Virus record (IMG/VR): IMGVR_UViG_3300046491_000283
Coordinates: 1-44,613 of that record
Length of the DNA stretch: 44,613 nucleotides
From: a virus
Strand: one strand, 5' to 3'
Part shown: one piece after another, positions 29,613 to 37,996 of the stretch
How the letters are laid out: every line of letters starts with the position of its first letter
How positions within the stretch are numbered: position 1 is the stretch's first letter
The notes under the pieces: generated by a model
The model's input: only the letters and a program-made list of their open reading frames with translations
Told to the model about the DNA's origin: nothing
Databases searched by the model: none
Position numbers and translations under genes: made by a program

Positions 29613-31100
29613 TTACAGGCGGAATTGCGCCAGGAAGGCCATGATGCGCAGCTGATTGATCAGCTCCACCGGCCACAGGACATTGATCCGGTTGGGGTTC
29701 TTCTTGTCCTGCTCGACAATCAGCGCCTGGGCGAACAGCGCGCTGTTCTGGACCATGCCGTCGGTTTCCATTTCCTGGTAGTTGGCGATCAGCTCGGCCT
29801 TGATCGTCGACGGCGTGACCACGCCGGAACCGGGACCGTAGCGGCCGCCATCGGCGCCCAGCTTGACCCGGGCAAACTTCGACGTGATCACCGAACGCTG
29901 GTTACGCAGCACGTACATCAGCAGAAACAGCGTCTCGATTTCCAGGTAGCTGTCGTCGGCCTCGCCGTAGCTGTTCACCTGGTACGTGGTGATCACGTTT
30001 TCCAGGGCCACCGTGCCGTCGGACCCGACGGTAAACGTCGAGATACCGTCCCACAGCAAGGTATTGCGCTCGGTCGCGATAAACCGCGAATCGTGCGGCG
30101 GGGCGGTCACGTAACCCAGGGACAGGGTTTGCAATGGGCGCCCCGGATCCGCGCGCAAGGCCACCGCCGCCGCGCCGGCCATGTCGGCCGCCCACAACCA
30201 GGTCGGGGTCGGCGAGTCGTATACGCCAATCACGGTTTCGTGCTGGTTGTTACGGGTCACGCCGAACGCCGTCAGCGTCGACAGGGTGCCGCTTTTGGCG
30301 GCAAAGACGTGGCCATAAATCTGATTGGCCCAGCTCCAGCGGCCGACCGTATCGCTCAAAAACGCCTTGAGCGAATCCAACGATGCCTTATCGGTGTAGG
30401 GCGATACGATGAAGTCGAAAGGCTCATCACCCAGGTTCGCCAGGGCATCGTCCAATAGCGGGTTGGTCGCACCGCTCGCCATCGCCGTGACGGTCAAGGC
30501 CAGGCCGCTAGGGGTGGATTCGCCGCCCGCCGTGCCCAGGAAGTTCAGGCGGATGTCGATATCGTTGCCGCAGGCGCCGGCGTTCTTCGCGGTTAAGTTG
30601 ACCTTACCCGGCGTCACCGCATCGACCGCCGCCGTCACCGGCAACGCGGTGTTTTGGTTGACCTGGGCAATGATACTGGCCGCCGTGGTCGCTACGGTGT
30701 CCGTCGCCGTGACGGTCACGCTGACCAACTGGCCCGCGATGTACAGCGAAATCACCCCGGACGCACTCGGGGGCGCCGTCACGGCCACCGAACCGATGGC
30801 CTTGATCGACTGCGCGGCATCGGCCAGGGGCAAAAACCAGACCTCGCCGAAATTGTCCGACGCCTTATACGCCAGGGTCATCAGGTGCAACATCGACCCG
30901 GGGCCGCCCTTGGCCTTGGCATCGTTGACGCCGGCGCTGATCACCGGCACCGACGGCACGGCATTACCCGCCGTCGTGATTTGGCCAATGATCAGGGTGC
31001 GCTGATTCTGCGCGCCGCTGTTGGCCTGGCTGTTGTCGACCTCGGCATAAAACAGCGGCAAGCGCAGGTTTGACGGGATCTTGCTAAACGAAACGGTCAT
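29613..31100 (-). CDS. Contractile tail sheath protein (Mu gpL-like)
   Basis: A 495-residue sheath protein. The start SFSKIPSNLRLPLFYAEVDN, the middle NNQHETVIGVYDSPTPTWLW and the late part FNTTxLL-like LWDGISTFTVGSDGTVALEN, then YLEIETLFLLMYVLRNQRSV fit the Mu sheath family. It shows that the virion is a myovirus. Confidence 0.95.
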   Translation of the reverse strand: MTVSFSKIPSNLRLPLFYAEVDNSQANSGAQNQRTLIIGQITTAGNAVPSVPVISAGVNDAKAKGGPGSMLHLMTLAYKASDNFGEVWFLPLADAAQSIKAIGSVAVTAPPSASGVISLYIAGQLVSVTVTATDTVATTAASIIAQVNQNTALPVTAAVDAVTPGKVNLTAKNAGACGNDIDIRLNFLGTAGGESTPSGLALTVTAMASGATNPLLDDALANLGDEPFDFIVSPYTDKASLDSLKAFLSDTVGRWSWANQIYGHVFAAKSGTLSTLTAFGVTRNNQHETVIGVYDSPTPTWLWAADMAGAAAVALRADPGRPLQTLSLGYVTAPPHDSRFIATERNTLLWDGISTFTVGSDGTVALENVITTYQVNSYGEADDSYLEIETLFLLMYVLRNQRSVITSKFARVKLGADGGRYGPGSGVVTPSTIKAELIANYQEMETDGMVQNSALFAQALIVEQDKKNPNRINVLWPVELINQLRIMAFLAQFRL

Positions 31101-31384
31101 TCGGCGTCGCTCCCGTTGTTACCCGCGTCGGCGTCGGCCTGATCGTCGACCAGGGGCGATTCGTCGTCCTGGACCAGGACAGACAGGGCGGTTTCCTCAA
31201 TCACCACCAGCGGCGCCGTCTGCGCGCTGGTCGGGGTCGTTTTGGGCGGGGTCAAGCTGGCGTCATTGACTTTTAGGCGACGGCGCCAGAACGGTGAATC
31301 AGCGACCTCTCGGCCCTCATCGGGCACAAAGTCGCCCTTAACCGGGTCGCGCAGGGGCAGCCCAGGGACTGGATAAACTCGCAT
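31097..31384 (-). CDS. DUF2635-type small tail-operon protein
   Basis: A 95-residue protein starting MRVYPVPGLPLRDPVKGDFV, then EGREVADSPFWRRRLKVNDA, which is the DUF2635 signature of Mu-like tail operons, found just before the sheath gene. The acidic C-terminal tail (PPKTT onwards) is longer than usual. Role unknown. Confidence 0.85.
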   Translation of the reverse strand: MRVYPVPGLPLRDPVKGDFVPDEGREVADSPFWRRRLKVNDASLTPPKTTPTSAQTAPLVVIEETALSVLVQDDESPLVDDQADADAGNNGSDAE

Positions 31385-31388
31385 GGGG

Positions 31389-32024
31389 TCAAGCCTCAGA
31401 ATTGAGTGTGATGATCAAGCCCGCTTCGGCGCGGCCATCTGGCCCGCTGGTGCGCGGCGCATCGGTCACCGAGTCGGGAAACTCGGCGTCGGGATAGGTC
31501 CCTGTAGGGTCAAACACGTTGACCAGGTCGGCATTGATGGCGACGGTTTCCAGCGGCCAGGACGGCAGCGGGAAAAAGTCCTCGACGCTTTGGAAAAACT
31601 CCAAACCGATGGCCACCTCGATTTCGCCCAGTTCCTTGTTGCCGGCGTCGGTCATGCGCATTTCAGTGCGAATGAACGGCACCTGTTGCAGCTCGCCCAT
31701 CAGGGCCGGGTTATTGATCAAAGCGACCTGGATTTGCTGGCCCAACAACGCCAGTTGCCGCTCCAACAGCGCGGCGCTTTGCCCGTTGGGCAAGGCACCG
31801 ACCTCGGCGCGGGCCTCGACCTTGAGCGTGGCGGTGACGTTGAAGCTGGGCGCACCGTTGCGGCTTAGCGATTCCTTGTCCTCGGTCGGGGTCTTGCAAT
31901 AGATCAGCGGGTATTGCGCGGCCGTGGTCGGCCAGTTCAGGGCCGAATAGACCCGGTCCCCGGCCAGGGTCGCGCCCTTGAGCGCATCCACGGCCAGGGT
32001 CAACAGCTCGGCGGTTTGGGTCAT
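31389..32024 (-). CDS. Tail completion or terminator-type protein
   Basis: A 211-residue protein in the slot between the head-tail joining gene and the sheath gene. The sequence (LTLAVDALKGATLAGDRVYS, ATLKVEARAEVGALPNG, EIEVAIGLEFFQSVEDFFPL) resembles tail terminator proteins that cap the tube. Assignment is by position and general pattern. Confidence 0.6.
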   Translation of the reverse strand: MTQTAELLTLAVDALKGATLAGDRVYSALNWPTTAAQYPLIYCKTPTEDKESLSRNGAPSFNVTATLKVEARAEVGALPNGQSAALLERQLALLGQQIQVALINNPALMGELQQVPFIRTEMRMTDAGNKELGEIEVAIGLEFFQSVEDFFPLPSWPLETVAINADLVNVFDPTGTYPDAEFPDSVTDAPRTSGPDGRAEAGLIITLNSEA

Positions 32025-32356
32025 TGCTCGTTTAACTTCAGTTGCACCCAGCCATGACCGTCCGGCTGGACGTCGCGCACCAGGTAGGTTTTGCCCAGGC
32101 GGGTGATGGTGATTCGGTCGCCCTGGAGCGGCGTTGCCTGGAACAACGCCAGGCGCGCACCAAAGACGTTCTCGACGGTGTTGGTCGCCAGGCCCGACAC
32201 CAGGTCAGGCTCGGCGTACGCATCGTCAAAAATGCCGTCGACGGGGTAGGGGGGACCGGTTTGCGGGAGGTAGACCGGCAGGTCTGCGCCATGCCCCGAT
32301 TCGCCGAAAATCGCGCTGATCGGGGCATGTAACAGTCGGTCGAAGTCGAGCGGCAA
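32021..32356 (-). CDS. Head-tail joining protein (lambda FII-like)
   Basis: A 111-residue protein with FDRLLHAPISAIFGES and a beta-rich second half (RITITRLGKTYLVRDVQPDG, WVQLKLNEQ), matching the small head-tail joining family next to gpE-type capsid genes. It should connect the head completion ring with the tail. Confidence 0.7.
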   Translation of the reverse strand: MPLDFDRLLHAPISAIFGESGHGADLPVYLPQTGPPYPVDGIFDDAYAEPDLVSGLATNTVENVFGARLALFQATPLQGDRITITRLGKTYLVRDVQPDGHGWVQLKLNEQ

Positions 32357-32584
32357 TCAGCCTCTTTCGTTCAACGTGACTGGCCCGCGACGGGCCAACG
32401 CTTTGGCTTCCGGATCAACCAGAAAACCCAGGCGAGTCAGGCGCTCCACGTCGTCGTCGAGGACCCAGACCTTAACGCCTGGGCCAACAGACTTTCCGTC
32501 ATGGCCGACCACGGTACGACCCGGCGCGACCAGGCGCGCCACCGGTTTACCTTCGGCGACTTTCTTAGCGGCGGCAGTGGTCAT
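32357..32584 (-). CDS. Small protein after the capsid gene (75 aa)
   Basis: Start MTTAAAKKVAEGKPVARLVA at 32584 shares one base with the capsid stop (TAATG), so translation is probably coupled. The product is basic, with GPGVKVWVLDDDVERLTRLG. It occupies the place of lambda FI; a role in DNA packaging or joining is possible. Confidence 0.6.
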   Translation of the reverse strand: MTTAAAKKVAEGKPVARLVAPGRTVVGHDGKSVGPGVKVWVLDDDVERLTRLGFLVDPEAKALARRGPVTLNERG

Positions 32585-33681
32585 TAATCGTTCTCCAGGT
32601 CGGTTTGCGGCGCACAGACAAAGGCGCACAGGGAGGCGTTCACGCGGGACGGGATCACCAGGGGAGAGGCTTGCATCATCATCATGCGTTGCCCCGGATC
32701 CTCGCGCAGCCAGGTTTTCGGCGCGTAGGCCAGGCTTTCATAGTTGAACGCCGGGTCCATGATCATGCCGAACGCACGAATACCCATCAGGTCGGGGCCG
32801 GCCATGAGCACCGCGCCGTCTTCGAGCATCGGCTGTTCCACGCCGTCCTCGTCCACGAACCACTCGTTATAAATCCACAGGTCGTATTGACCCCATTTGC
32901 CCTTGTAGACGGCGCCCGGGGCGATTTGCGCGCCTGGGTTGATGGTGTTGCCGGCCGTGTTCAGCGCCGGGAACTTGATCGCGCCTTGCATCGCCGAGCC
33001 GTTCTGGAACAGCGCCCAGGAACTGGTCGTAAATACCAGGTCAGTCGCCTGGGCACCGGACAGGCGGAGGATGCGTTGCTGCCAGCGCTCAATCGACTGT
33101 TGCGGGATCGGGTCATGCCCGTTCTCGTCGAAGTTCGCGGCGACGCCCCATTGCTTGTTACCGGTCAGCGCGACGGTCAGTGACGGGTCACGGCCAAAGT
33201 CGATCACCTCCGTGGGGAAGCCCTCACCCTCGACGATGATTTGCCCGGTTTGCAGTGCGCAGGCGGCCATCCATTCCATACGACGGTCGATCATGTCGAT
33301 TTGGTCGTTCATCTCGAAATTGATGTTGGCCATTTCGCGTTCGGCGCCCTTGAGCTGGCCGCCGCCGATGCGTTCGCCAATCTGGCGCATGACCGGCTTG
33401 CGCAGATCCGGCGCGCGCTTGTCCTTGATGTACGGCGGCTTGTACAGGTTGAGCTGACGACCGCGCTGCTCGACCAGCTTGCCCTCGACCAGGGGGCTGA
33501 CAAACGGCGCAATACGACGTTTGCCCACGTCGATGTCGATAGCGACGTATTCGGTTTCGGAAACCTGGATTTGCGGGAAAAAACGGTCGAGCAAAAACTT
33601 AGTCGGACGTTTCAGGGTCGGCACGACCTGGATCAGGTCGGCCGTGGTAAACGCAAGGTTGGGGGTGTTCGCGTCAGGCAT
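32584..33681 (-). CDS. Major capsid protein (lambda gpE-like)
   Basis: A 365-residue protein starting MPDANTPNLAFTTADLIQVV at ATG 33681 with GGAG upstream. Contains PTKFLLDRFFPQIQVSETEY, VAIDIDVGKRRIAPFVSPLV, and the usual DRRMEWMAACALQTG segment of the gpE family. It forms the head shell. A frame extending to 33723 is rejected because it would run through a terminator. It carries a GTGACGGGTCAC site at 33180. Confidence 0.95.
   Translation of the reverse strand: MPDANTPNLAFTTADLIQVVPTLKRPTKFLLDRFFPQIQVSETEYVAIDIDVGKRRIAPFVSPLVEGKLVEQRGRQLNLYKPPYIKDKRAPDLRKPVMRQIGERIGGGQLKGAEREMANINFEMNDQIDMIDRRMEWMAACALQTGQIIVEGEGFPTEVIDFGRDPSLTVALTGNKQWGVAANFDENGHDPIPQQSIERWQQRILRLSGAQATDLVFTTSSWALFQNGSAMQGAIKFPALNTAGNTINPGAQIAPGAVYKGKWGQYDLWIYNEWFVDEDGVEQPMLEDGAVLMAGPDLMGIRAFGMIMDPAFNYESLAYAPKTWLREDPGQRMMMMQASPLVIPSRVNASLCAFVCAPQTDLEND
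33180..33191. promoter_or_regulatory. GTGACNNGTCAC site, copy 6 (within the capsid gene)
   Basis: GTGACGGGTCAC inside the major capsid gene, over the RDPSLTV codons. Half sites are perfect. Confidence 0.5.
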
Positions 33682-33709
33682 GACGACTCCAAGCAAAGCG
33701 AGCGGCCAC

Positions 33710-33734
33710 AAAAAAGCCCGCACGGCGGCGGGCT
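33710..33734 (-). terminator. Intrinsic terminator upstream of the capsid gene (promoter-distal)
   Basis: Minus strand: AGCCCGC, 6-base loop, GCGGGCT, then six T, 29 bases before the capsid ATG. Confidence 0.8.
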
Positions 33735-33756
33735 TCTAGGGGCGAATCTCAGGCAG

Positions 33757-33778
33757 AAAAAAACCCGCGCAGGGCGGG
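33757..33778 (-). terminator. Intrinsic terminator after the decoration gene
   Basis: Minus strand: CCCGC, 5-base loop, GCGGG, then seven T. It lies 21 bases after the decoration-protein stop and in tandem with the terminator at 33710-33734. Confidence 0.75.
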
Positions 33779-33798
33779 CCGGATGGCGGGATCGATCG

Positions 33799-34488
33799 TT
33801 ACGGCGCGGAGTTGTTGAGCGGCGCCGCTGCACTGATCGACGTTTTCGCGTAGATCCCATGTTTGCGCAGTGATGCAGCCAACAGCGACGGGGTCCAGCT
33901 GGCGTCGTAGCTCAGCGCGTTGAGGTTGAATTCGCCGGCAAAGTACGCCCCGACATGACCAGGCACCGCCAGGGTCACGTCGTCGGCCAGGATCGCACTG
34001 GCGTCCTGGCTGCCGTCGCTCGCCGTGCGCACGCTCGGCACGTAAATGCCGGCCGCGTCGAACGCGGTCACGGTGAACAGATCGTTCGCCGCAAAGGCGG
34101 TCGCACCGGCCGACAGGGTGAACCCGATTTCCGCGCTGACAAACGCGATACCCACGGTCGCCACGCCCAGGTCGACGCCTTCGGGGCTGACGACGTGGAA
34201 ATGGGTCGCGTCGGTCGCGGTCACGGTGTACGCGCCGGTATTCAGCGATTTGGTCGACAGCGCGCCAATGCTGCCATTACCAACGTTGGCCGGGCCTGGA
34301 ACGCCTTCCAGGGCGTTGACCGACACCAGGCCAACGACCTGGCCGCGCTTGTAGGTGCCGGCCGCCAATACGACCTTGTCGCTCACCAGGGTGCGCGAAT
34401 CGGCGATCAACTGATCCGGGCGATAGGCCACGGCGCTAATGCCGGGGAGTTGGGCGTTATCGCCCGTCACGATGGGGGTCAGGGACAT
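33799..34488 (-). CDS. Head decoration protein (lambda gpD-like)
   Basis: A 229-residue protein. The start (LPGISAVAYRPDQLIADSRT, VSDKVVLAAGTYKRGQVVG) and end (FNLNALSYDASWTPSLLAAS, LRKHGIYAKTS) match the gpD-type decoration family. It is about twice lambda gpD length because of a central insert (residues about 60-150) seen in many tailed-phage homologues. It should stabilise the expanded head. Confidence 0.85.
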   Translation of the reverse strand: MSLTPIVTGDNAQLPGISAVAYRPDQLIADSRTLVSDKVVLAAGTYKRGQVVGLVSVNALEGVPGPANVGNGSIGALSTKSLNTGAYTVTATDATHFHVVSPEGVDLGVATVGIAFVSAEIGFTLSAGATAFAANDLFTVTAFDAAGIYVPSVRTASDGSQDASAILADDVTLAVPGHVGAYFAGEFNLNALSYDASWTPSLLAASLRKHGIYAKTSISAAAPLNNSAP

Positions 34489-34525
34489 GAACCGTTCCAG
34501 TTACAAGGGGTGGGAGGAAGCCGGC

Positions 34526-35101
34526 TTACTGGCCAGCTTTGATGATGCCGGCCGCAATGGTCGACATGCCTGGCGGCAGCTTGCCGCCGCTGCCTTCGGG
34601 GCCGACCTGGGCGTGGTTGAGCTGTTGCATGCGGCGATTGAGACTCGCCGCCGGGGCCTGGGCAGAACGCCCGCCGCCGGCTTTCAGCACGTTCAGCGCC
34701 GCGTTTTTGCTCATGTTGCTGTTGAACGCCAGGACGCCCGCTTGCTCGGCGCAGCCGTTGGCCAGGCCATAGGCAACGATGGCCGCGCAGCGTTGACGAT
34801 CCGCGCGCACCGCTTTCGGGGTGTCGTCTTCGTCTTCCTCGGCGTTCTCGTCGAGCGTGTCGTCTTCGGCTTTTTTGGCCTTCTTGCCCTTGGGTTCGGT
34901 GTCGTCGTCATCGTCCCCTTCGGGATTCATGTCGTCGTCATCGTCGCCTTCGGCCTTCTTGCCTTTGGCGTTCTGTTGGTCGGCCGGGTCGTCGTCCATT
35001 GGACCCTCGGCGCGGCGCGCCTGGTCGTCGTCTTCGGCCTTGGCGGCACGGGTCGCCAGGCCCACCAGGTGGGCAAAGGAAAAGCTAGTGGTTCGGCTCA
35101 C
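34526..35101 (-). CDS. Acidic scaffold-like head assembly protein
   Basis: A 191-residue protein with long Asp/Glu-rich repeats (residues 22-92, such as EGDDDDDMNPEGDDDDDTEP) and a helical C-terminus (RQRCAAIVAYGLANGCAEQA). In lambda the scaffold Nu3 is encoded in the end of the protease gene; here a separate gene follows the protease directly. The C-terminal helix is like the tail of S49 protease-scaffold proteins. Scaffold role is inferred. Confidence 0.6.
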   Translation of the reverse strand: MSRTTSFSFAHLVGLATRAAKAEDDDQARRAEGPMDDDPADQQNAKGKKAEGDDDDDMNPEGDDDDDTEPKGKKAKKAEDDTLDENAEEDEDDTPKAVRADRQRCAAIVAYGLANGCAEQAGVLAFNSNMSKNAALNVLKAGGGRSAQAPAASLNRRMQQLNHAQVGPEGSGGKLPPGMSTIAAGIIKAGQ

Positions 35102-35129
35102 GGGAAATAGATCCTTGATCAGGTTGGAG

Positions 35130-36014
35130 TTATGCCAGCTGTTCGATCAGCGAGCGAAAAGCGGCGTCAGGGGCCGCGACGGCATGGGCCAGGCCCATGT
35201 CGACCCCACGAGCGCCGAGGAACGTGCCGGCCTGGGTGGCCTTGACCTTGCTGGCCGGCAAACCCATGTTGCGGGCGACGGTGTCCACAAACAGCTCGCC
35301 CATGGTGTCGATATCGCCCTGGAAGGCGGCCAGCGCCTCGGGTGACAACGGGATTTCCGAATGCCCGTCCGCCTTGCGGTCGCCGTAGGTGATGAACGTC
35401 ACCTGTAGCCCGGCGCTGTTGAGCGCCTTGCTCATGTCGACGTGCATGCAAATCACGCCAATCGAACCGACGCCACCGGTACGCGGGACGATGATCCGAT
35501 CCGCCGAGCTGGCCAGAGCGTAGGCCGCCGAATAGGCCGACTCGTTGAGAATCGACCAGATTGGCTTGTCGCCTCGGGCGGCGTAGATCAGGTCGGCCAG
35601 GTCAAAACAGCCGGCCACCTCGCCGCCGGGCGAATCCACGTCCAGAACAATCGCCTTCACCTTGGGGTCGTACAGCGCCGTCAGAAACGCTTGGCGGATC
35701 CCGTCGTAACCGGTCATGCCCGAATACGGCCGCAGGGTCCCGAGCTTCTGCACCAGGGTGCCGTGAACCGGGATCACCGCGACGGGGCCGGCCATGTCGT
35801 AGCCGTTCTCGCCGCGATCCTGGCGGGTGTAGTCGTAGCCGTCGTCATCCATCATCAGCGGCTTAGCCAGGCTGATCGCATCGCCGCCCAGGTAGCGCAT
35901 CGACGCGATGCCCATCCGCTCGGCCAGGGCGGCCATGATCACTTCGGCTTTTTCCGGGCGAATCGCCACGGGGGTGTTAAACATGCGTTGCGCCAGGTGG
36001 CCAAACTGCATCAT
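35130..36014 (-). CDS. S49 family head maturation protease (lambda gpC-like)
   Basis: A 294-residue SppA-like peptidase. The pieces VIPVHGTLVQKLGTLRPYSG, AIVLDVDSPGGEVAG and NESAYSAAYALASSADRII are typical; the likely catalytic pair is Ser162 (YSAAY) and Lys214 (GDRKADGH). It cleaves scaffold and portal during head maturation. It overlaps the portal gene by an ATGA junction. Confidence 0.92.
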   Translation of the reverse strand: MMQFGHLAQRMFNTPVAIRPEKAEVIMAALAERMGIASMRYLGGDAISLAKPLMMDDDGYDYTRQDRGENGYDMAGPVAVIPVHGTLVQKLGTLRPYSGMTGYDGIRQAFLTALYDPKVKAIVLDVDSPGGEVAGCFDLADLIYAARGDKPIWSILNESAYSAAYALASSADRIIVPRTGGVGSIGVICMHVDMSKALNSAGLQVTFITYGDRKADGHSEIPLSPEALAAFQGDIDTMGELFVDTVARNMGLPASKVKATQAGTFLGARGVDMGLAHAVAAPDAAFRSLIEQLA

Positions 36015-37669
36015 TGCGGCTCCGGTTTGGTGGCGACCTGGTTAGCGGGCACCGGTTGATTTTGATAAACCTGCATCCCCGCCCAGGTGGGCGGGACCAT
36101 GCCCAGGTCCTCAAATTTCTTGATTTCGCGGGCGCGCTGCTCCAGCACTTCCTCGTAATCCAAGTCCTGTTCCTGGGTTTCCAGTTGCAGCGTCGACAAG
36201 CCCGCATCCATGCCCAGCACGGCGCCCTGTTTCTCGGCCACCGGATCGACCCAGCCGCGTGGTGGACGCATCCAGATCATGCGGCCGTACTCGGCGCGGC
36301 ACAGCGCGAACTCGGGCGCGCCGTTGGGCAGGGGGTAGTAATCGATATCGCGGCTTTCTTCGTGCCAACCGTTGGCAATCGGATTAGCAAAGCGGTGGCT
36401 GTAGTCGTAATGCCGGCGGCCCATGGTTTTGTAGGCATCCAGCAACGCGGCGCGCAGGCTCGAATAGTTCGCGTCCGAGTAGTTGCCCGACAGCTGTTGA
36501 GGCGCTAGGCCCGTTTGCTGGGCGAAGTTGCGCAAAAACGTGCTTTGGAACCCGGCAAAGTTGGCGTTTGGCCGGGTCGACGCGACGGCGTTGATTTTCT
36601 CGCCCGGGAACAGGATCGGCACCCGCACACCGCCCAGGGACGTGCGGCGCTCGTTGTGGAACTCCTTGCGGTCTTGCTGGTAGGCCGACAGGCCCGTGTC
36701 GACGTTGTCGCCGATGGCTTCCTCGACCAGCGTGTGGTCGTAGGGGCTTTCGATGTAGGCGCCAAACACGGCGTTCACGACGGCCGCGTCCAGCTCGACG
36801 CCGTCCATCTTGGCCAGCATTTTCATGCGCGCCAGGATCGGCGTGAAAATCCCCGTGCCGCCCTTGTGCTGCCCCGCCCGGTCGGGGTCGTAGTCATGCA
36901 CGATGATCGGCCGGCCCCAGGCCGTTTCGCGCGGGATCAGATCCCAGGTTTGACTCTCGGCCGCTGACCACCAATCGCCTTGGTGCGCCCGGCGGATGTA
37001 GTACCCCTCGGCCGCGCCGTACTGGTCGACCACCACGCCGCCGCGCATGGTCTGCGAATCGAACACCAGTTGCGGGTTGGACAAGCGATCAGGGTCGATC
37101 AGCTGCACCGTGGTCGCATAACTGGCCTTGCCTGGCCCCAGGCGCTCCGGCAGCCACAGCAGTTGGGCCAGGGCGTCGCCGTCGATCAGCTTGTGACGGA
37201 ATGCCAGGCGCATCAGCTGCACTAGGGTCTGGTGCCGCTGGGCGTCGGCGTAATGCCCCGGGCCTTCCGACCAGGTGCGAAAGTTGGCCGCCAGGACCTG
37301 GGCGTATTCGTGCGCCCAGGTTGAATCGAACGCTTTGATGCCCGTGCGCAAGGCCAGGGCCTTGTAATCGGGTTTGAACATCGGCCGGAAGTTGCCGCCG
37401 ATTTGGTTGTCCAGGATCCGCGACACGGCGCCGGACGCCCAGCCGTCATTGCGCACCAGGTCACGCGCTCGCGCGGTGATCCGGTCACGGTACATATTGC
37501 GTTCGCCGTCAGGCGACGCTAGGTAGGGATTCCAATCGGCGACGTGCTCGCCGACATAACCCGCCGCGTCAAACGGCGTGGTACTGCCTTGGGCCAGGGC
37601 CTTGGCCTTGCTGGGTTGCGTCGGCGGCAGGGGCTGGCCATTGGCGCCCAAAATGGTGACCTGGCCCAT
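36011..37669 (-). CDS. Portal protein (lambda gpB-like)
   Basis: A 552-residue portal protein with the gpB-family pieces RDRITARARDLVRNDGWASG, AVSRILDNQIGGNFRP, IDPDRLSNPQLVFDSQ, and NYSDANYSSLRAALLDAYKT. Its ATG shares a base with the gpW-like stop. It forms the dodecameric DNA channel at the head vertex. Confidence 0.95.
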   Translation of the reverse strand: MGQVTILGANGQPLPPTQPSKAKALAQGSTTPFDAAGYVGEHVADWNPYLASPDGERNMYRDRITARARDLVRNDGWASGAVSRILDNQIGGNFRPMFKPDYKALALRTGIKAFDSTWAHEYAQVLAANFRTWSEGPGHYADAQRHQTLVQLMRLAFRHKLIDGDALAQLLWLPERLGPGKASYATTVQLIDPDRLSNPQLVFDSQTMRGGVVVDQYGAAEGYYIRRAHQGDWWSAAESQTWDLIPRETAWGRPIIVHDYDPDRAGQHKGGTGIFTPILARMKMLAKMDGVELDAAVVNAVFGAYIESPYDHTLVEEAIGDNVDTGLSAYQQDRKEFHNERRTSLGGVRVPILFPGEKINAVASTRPNANFAGFQSTFLRNFAQQTGLAPQQLSGNYSDANYSSLRAALLDAYKTMGRRHYDYSHRFANPIANGWHEESRDIDYYPLPNGAPEFALCRAEYGRMIWMRPPRGWVDPVAEKQGAVLGMDAGLSTLQLETQEQDLDYEEVLEQRAREIKKFEDLGMVPPTWAGMQVYQNQPVPANQVATKPEPQ

Positions 37670-37938
37670 CAGAACACCGGCCGAATCGGCGCACGGGCGC
37701 GATCAATGAACCCCAGTTCCATTTGCAGGGTGCGGATCAGCACTTGCACCGCCGCCATGTCGGCCGGCGAGTAGGTGACCGACCGACTGCCCGCGCCCTG
37801 GGCGTACGTAGCATTTGCCACCTTGGACCCGGTCGACAGCTCCAAATAAGCCTGTTGCGCGGCCGCCAGGTTGCTTTGCAGTTGGGCCGTCGGCATGCCG
37901 GCCAACAGCCCGACACCCGGTGAAGAAGAACGGCGCAT
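37669..37938 (-). CDS. Head-tail joining protein (lambda gpW-like)
   Basis: An 89-residue protein when started at MRRSSSPGVG (37938, with a GGGGGG stretch upstream). It has the gpW pattern LQSNLAAAQQAYLELSTGSK, then VTYSPADMAAVQVLIRTLQM, and lies between terminase and portal genes as in lambda. It binds below the portal after DNA packaging. Confidence 0.85.
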   Translation of the reverse strand: MRRSSSPGVGLLAGMPTAQLQSNLAAAQQAYLELSTGSKVANATYAQGAGSRSVTYSPADMAAVQVLIRTLQMELGFIDRARAPIRPVF

Positions 37939-37952
37939 AAATGCCCCCCAAT

Positions 37953-37973
37953 AAAAAACCCGCACGGGGCGGG
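37953..37973 (-). terminator. Intrinsic terminator between terminase and gpW-like genes
   Basis: Minus strand: CCCGC, 5-base loop, GCGGG, then six T. It lies between the terminase stop (37993) and ATG 37938. Confidence 0.75.
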
Positions 37974-37984
37974 CTTATGGTTGT

Positions 37985-37996
37985 GTGACCAGTCAC
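37985..37996. promoter_or_regulatory. GTGACNNGTCAC site, copy 7
   Basis: GTGACCAGTCAC overlapping the terminase TGA stop (37993-37995) and next to the terminator at 37953-37973. Confidence 0.6.

Noticed and set aside
29256-30458. 400-codon rightward frame opposite tube and sheath genes
   Set aside because: Antisense to the sheath and tube genes and full of His, Gly and Gln without any domain pattern.
23227-30720. GTGACGGTCAC sequences (3696, 23227, 23276, 30709)
   Set aside because: They have a one-base rather than two-base spacer and mostly encode Val-Thr-Val-Thr in genes, so they were not counted with the GTGACNNGTCAC family.
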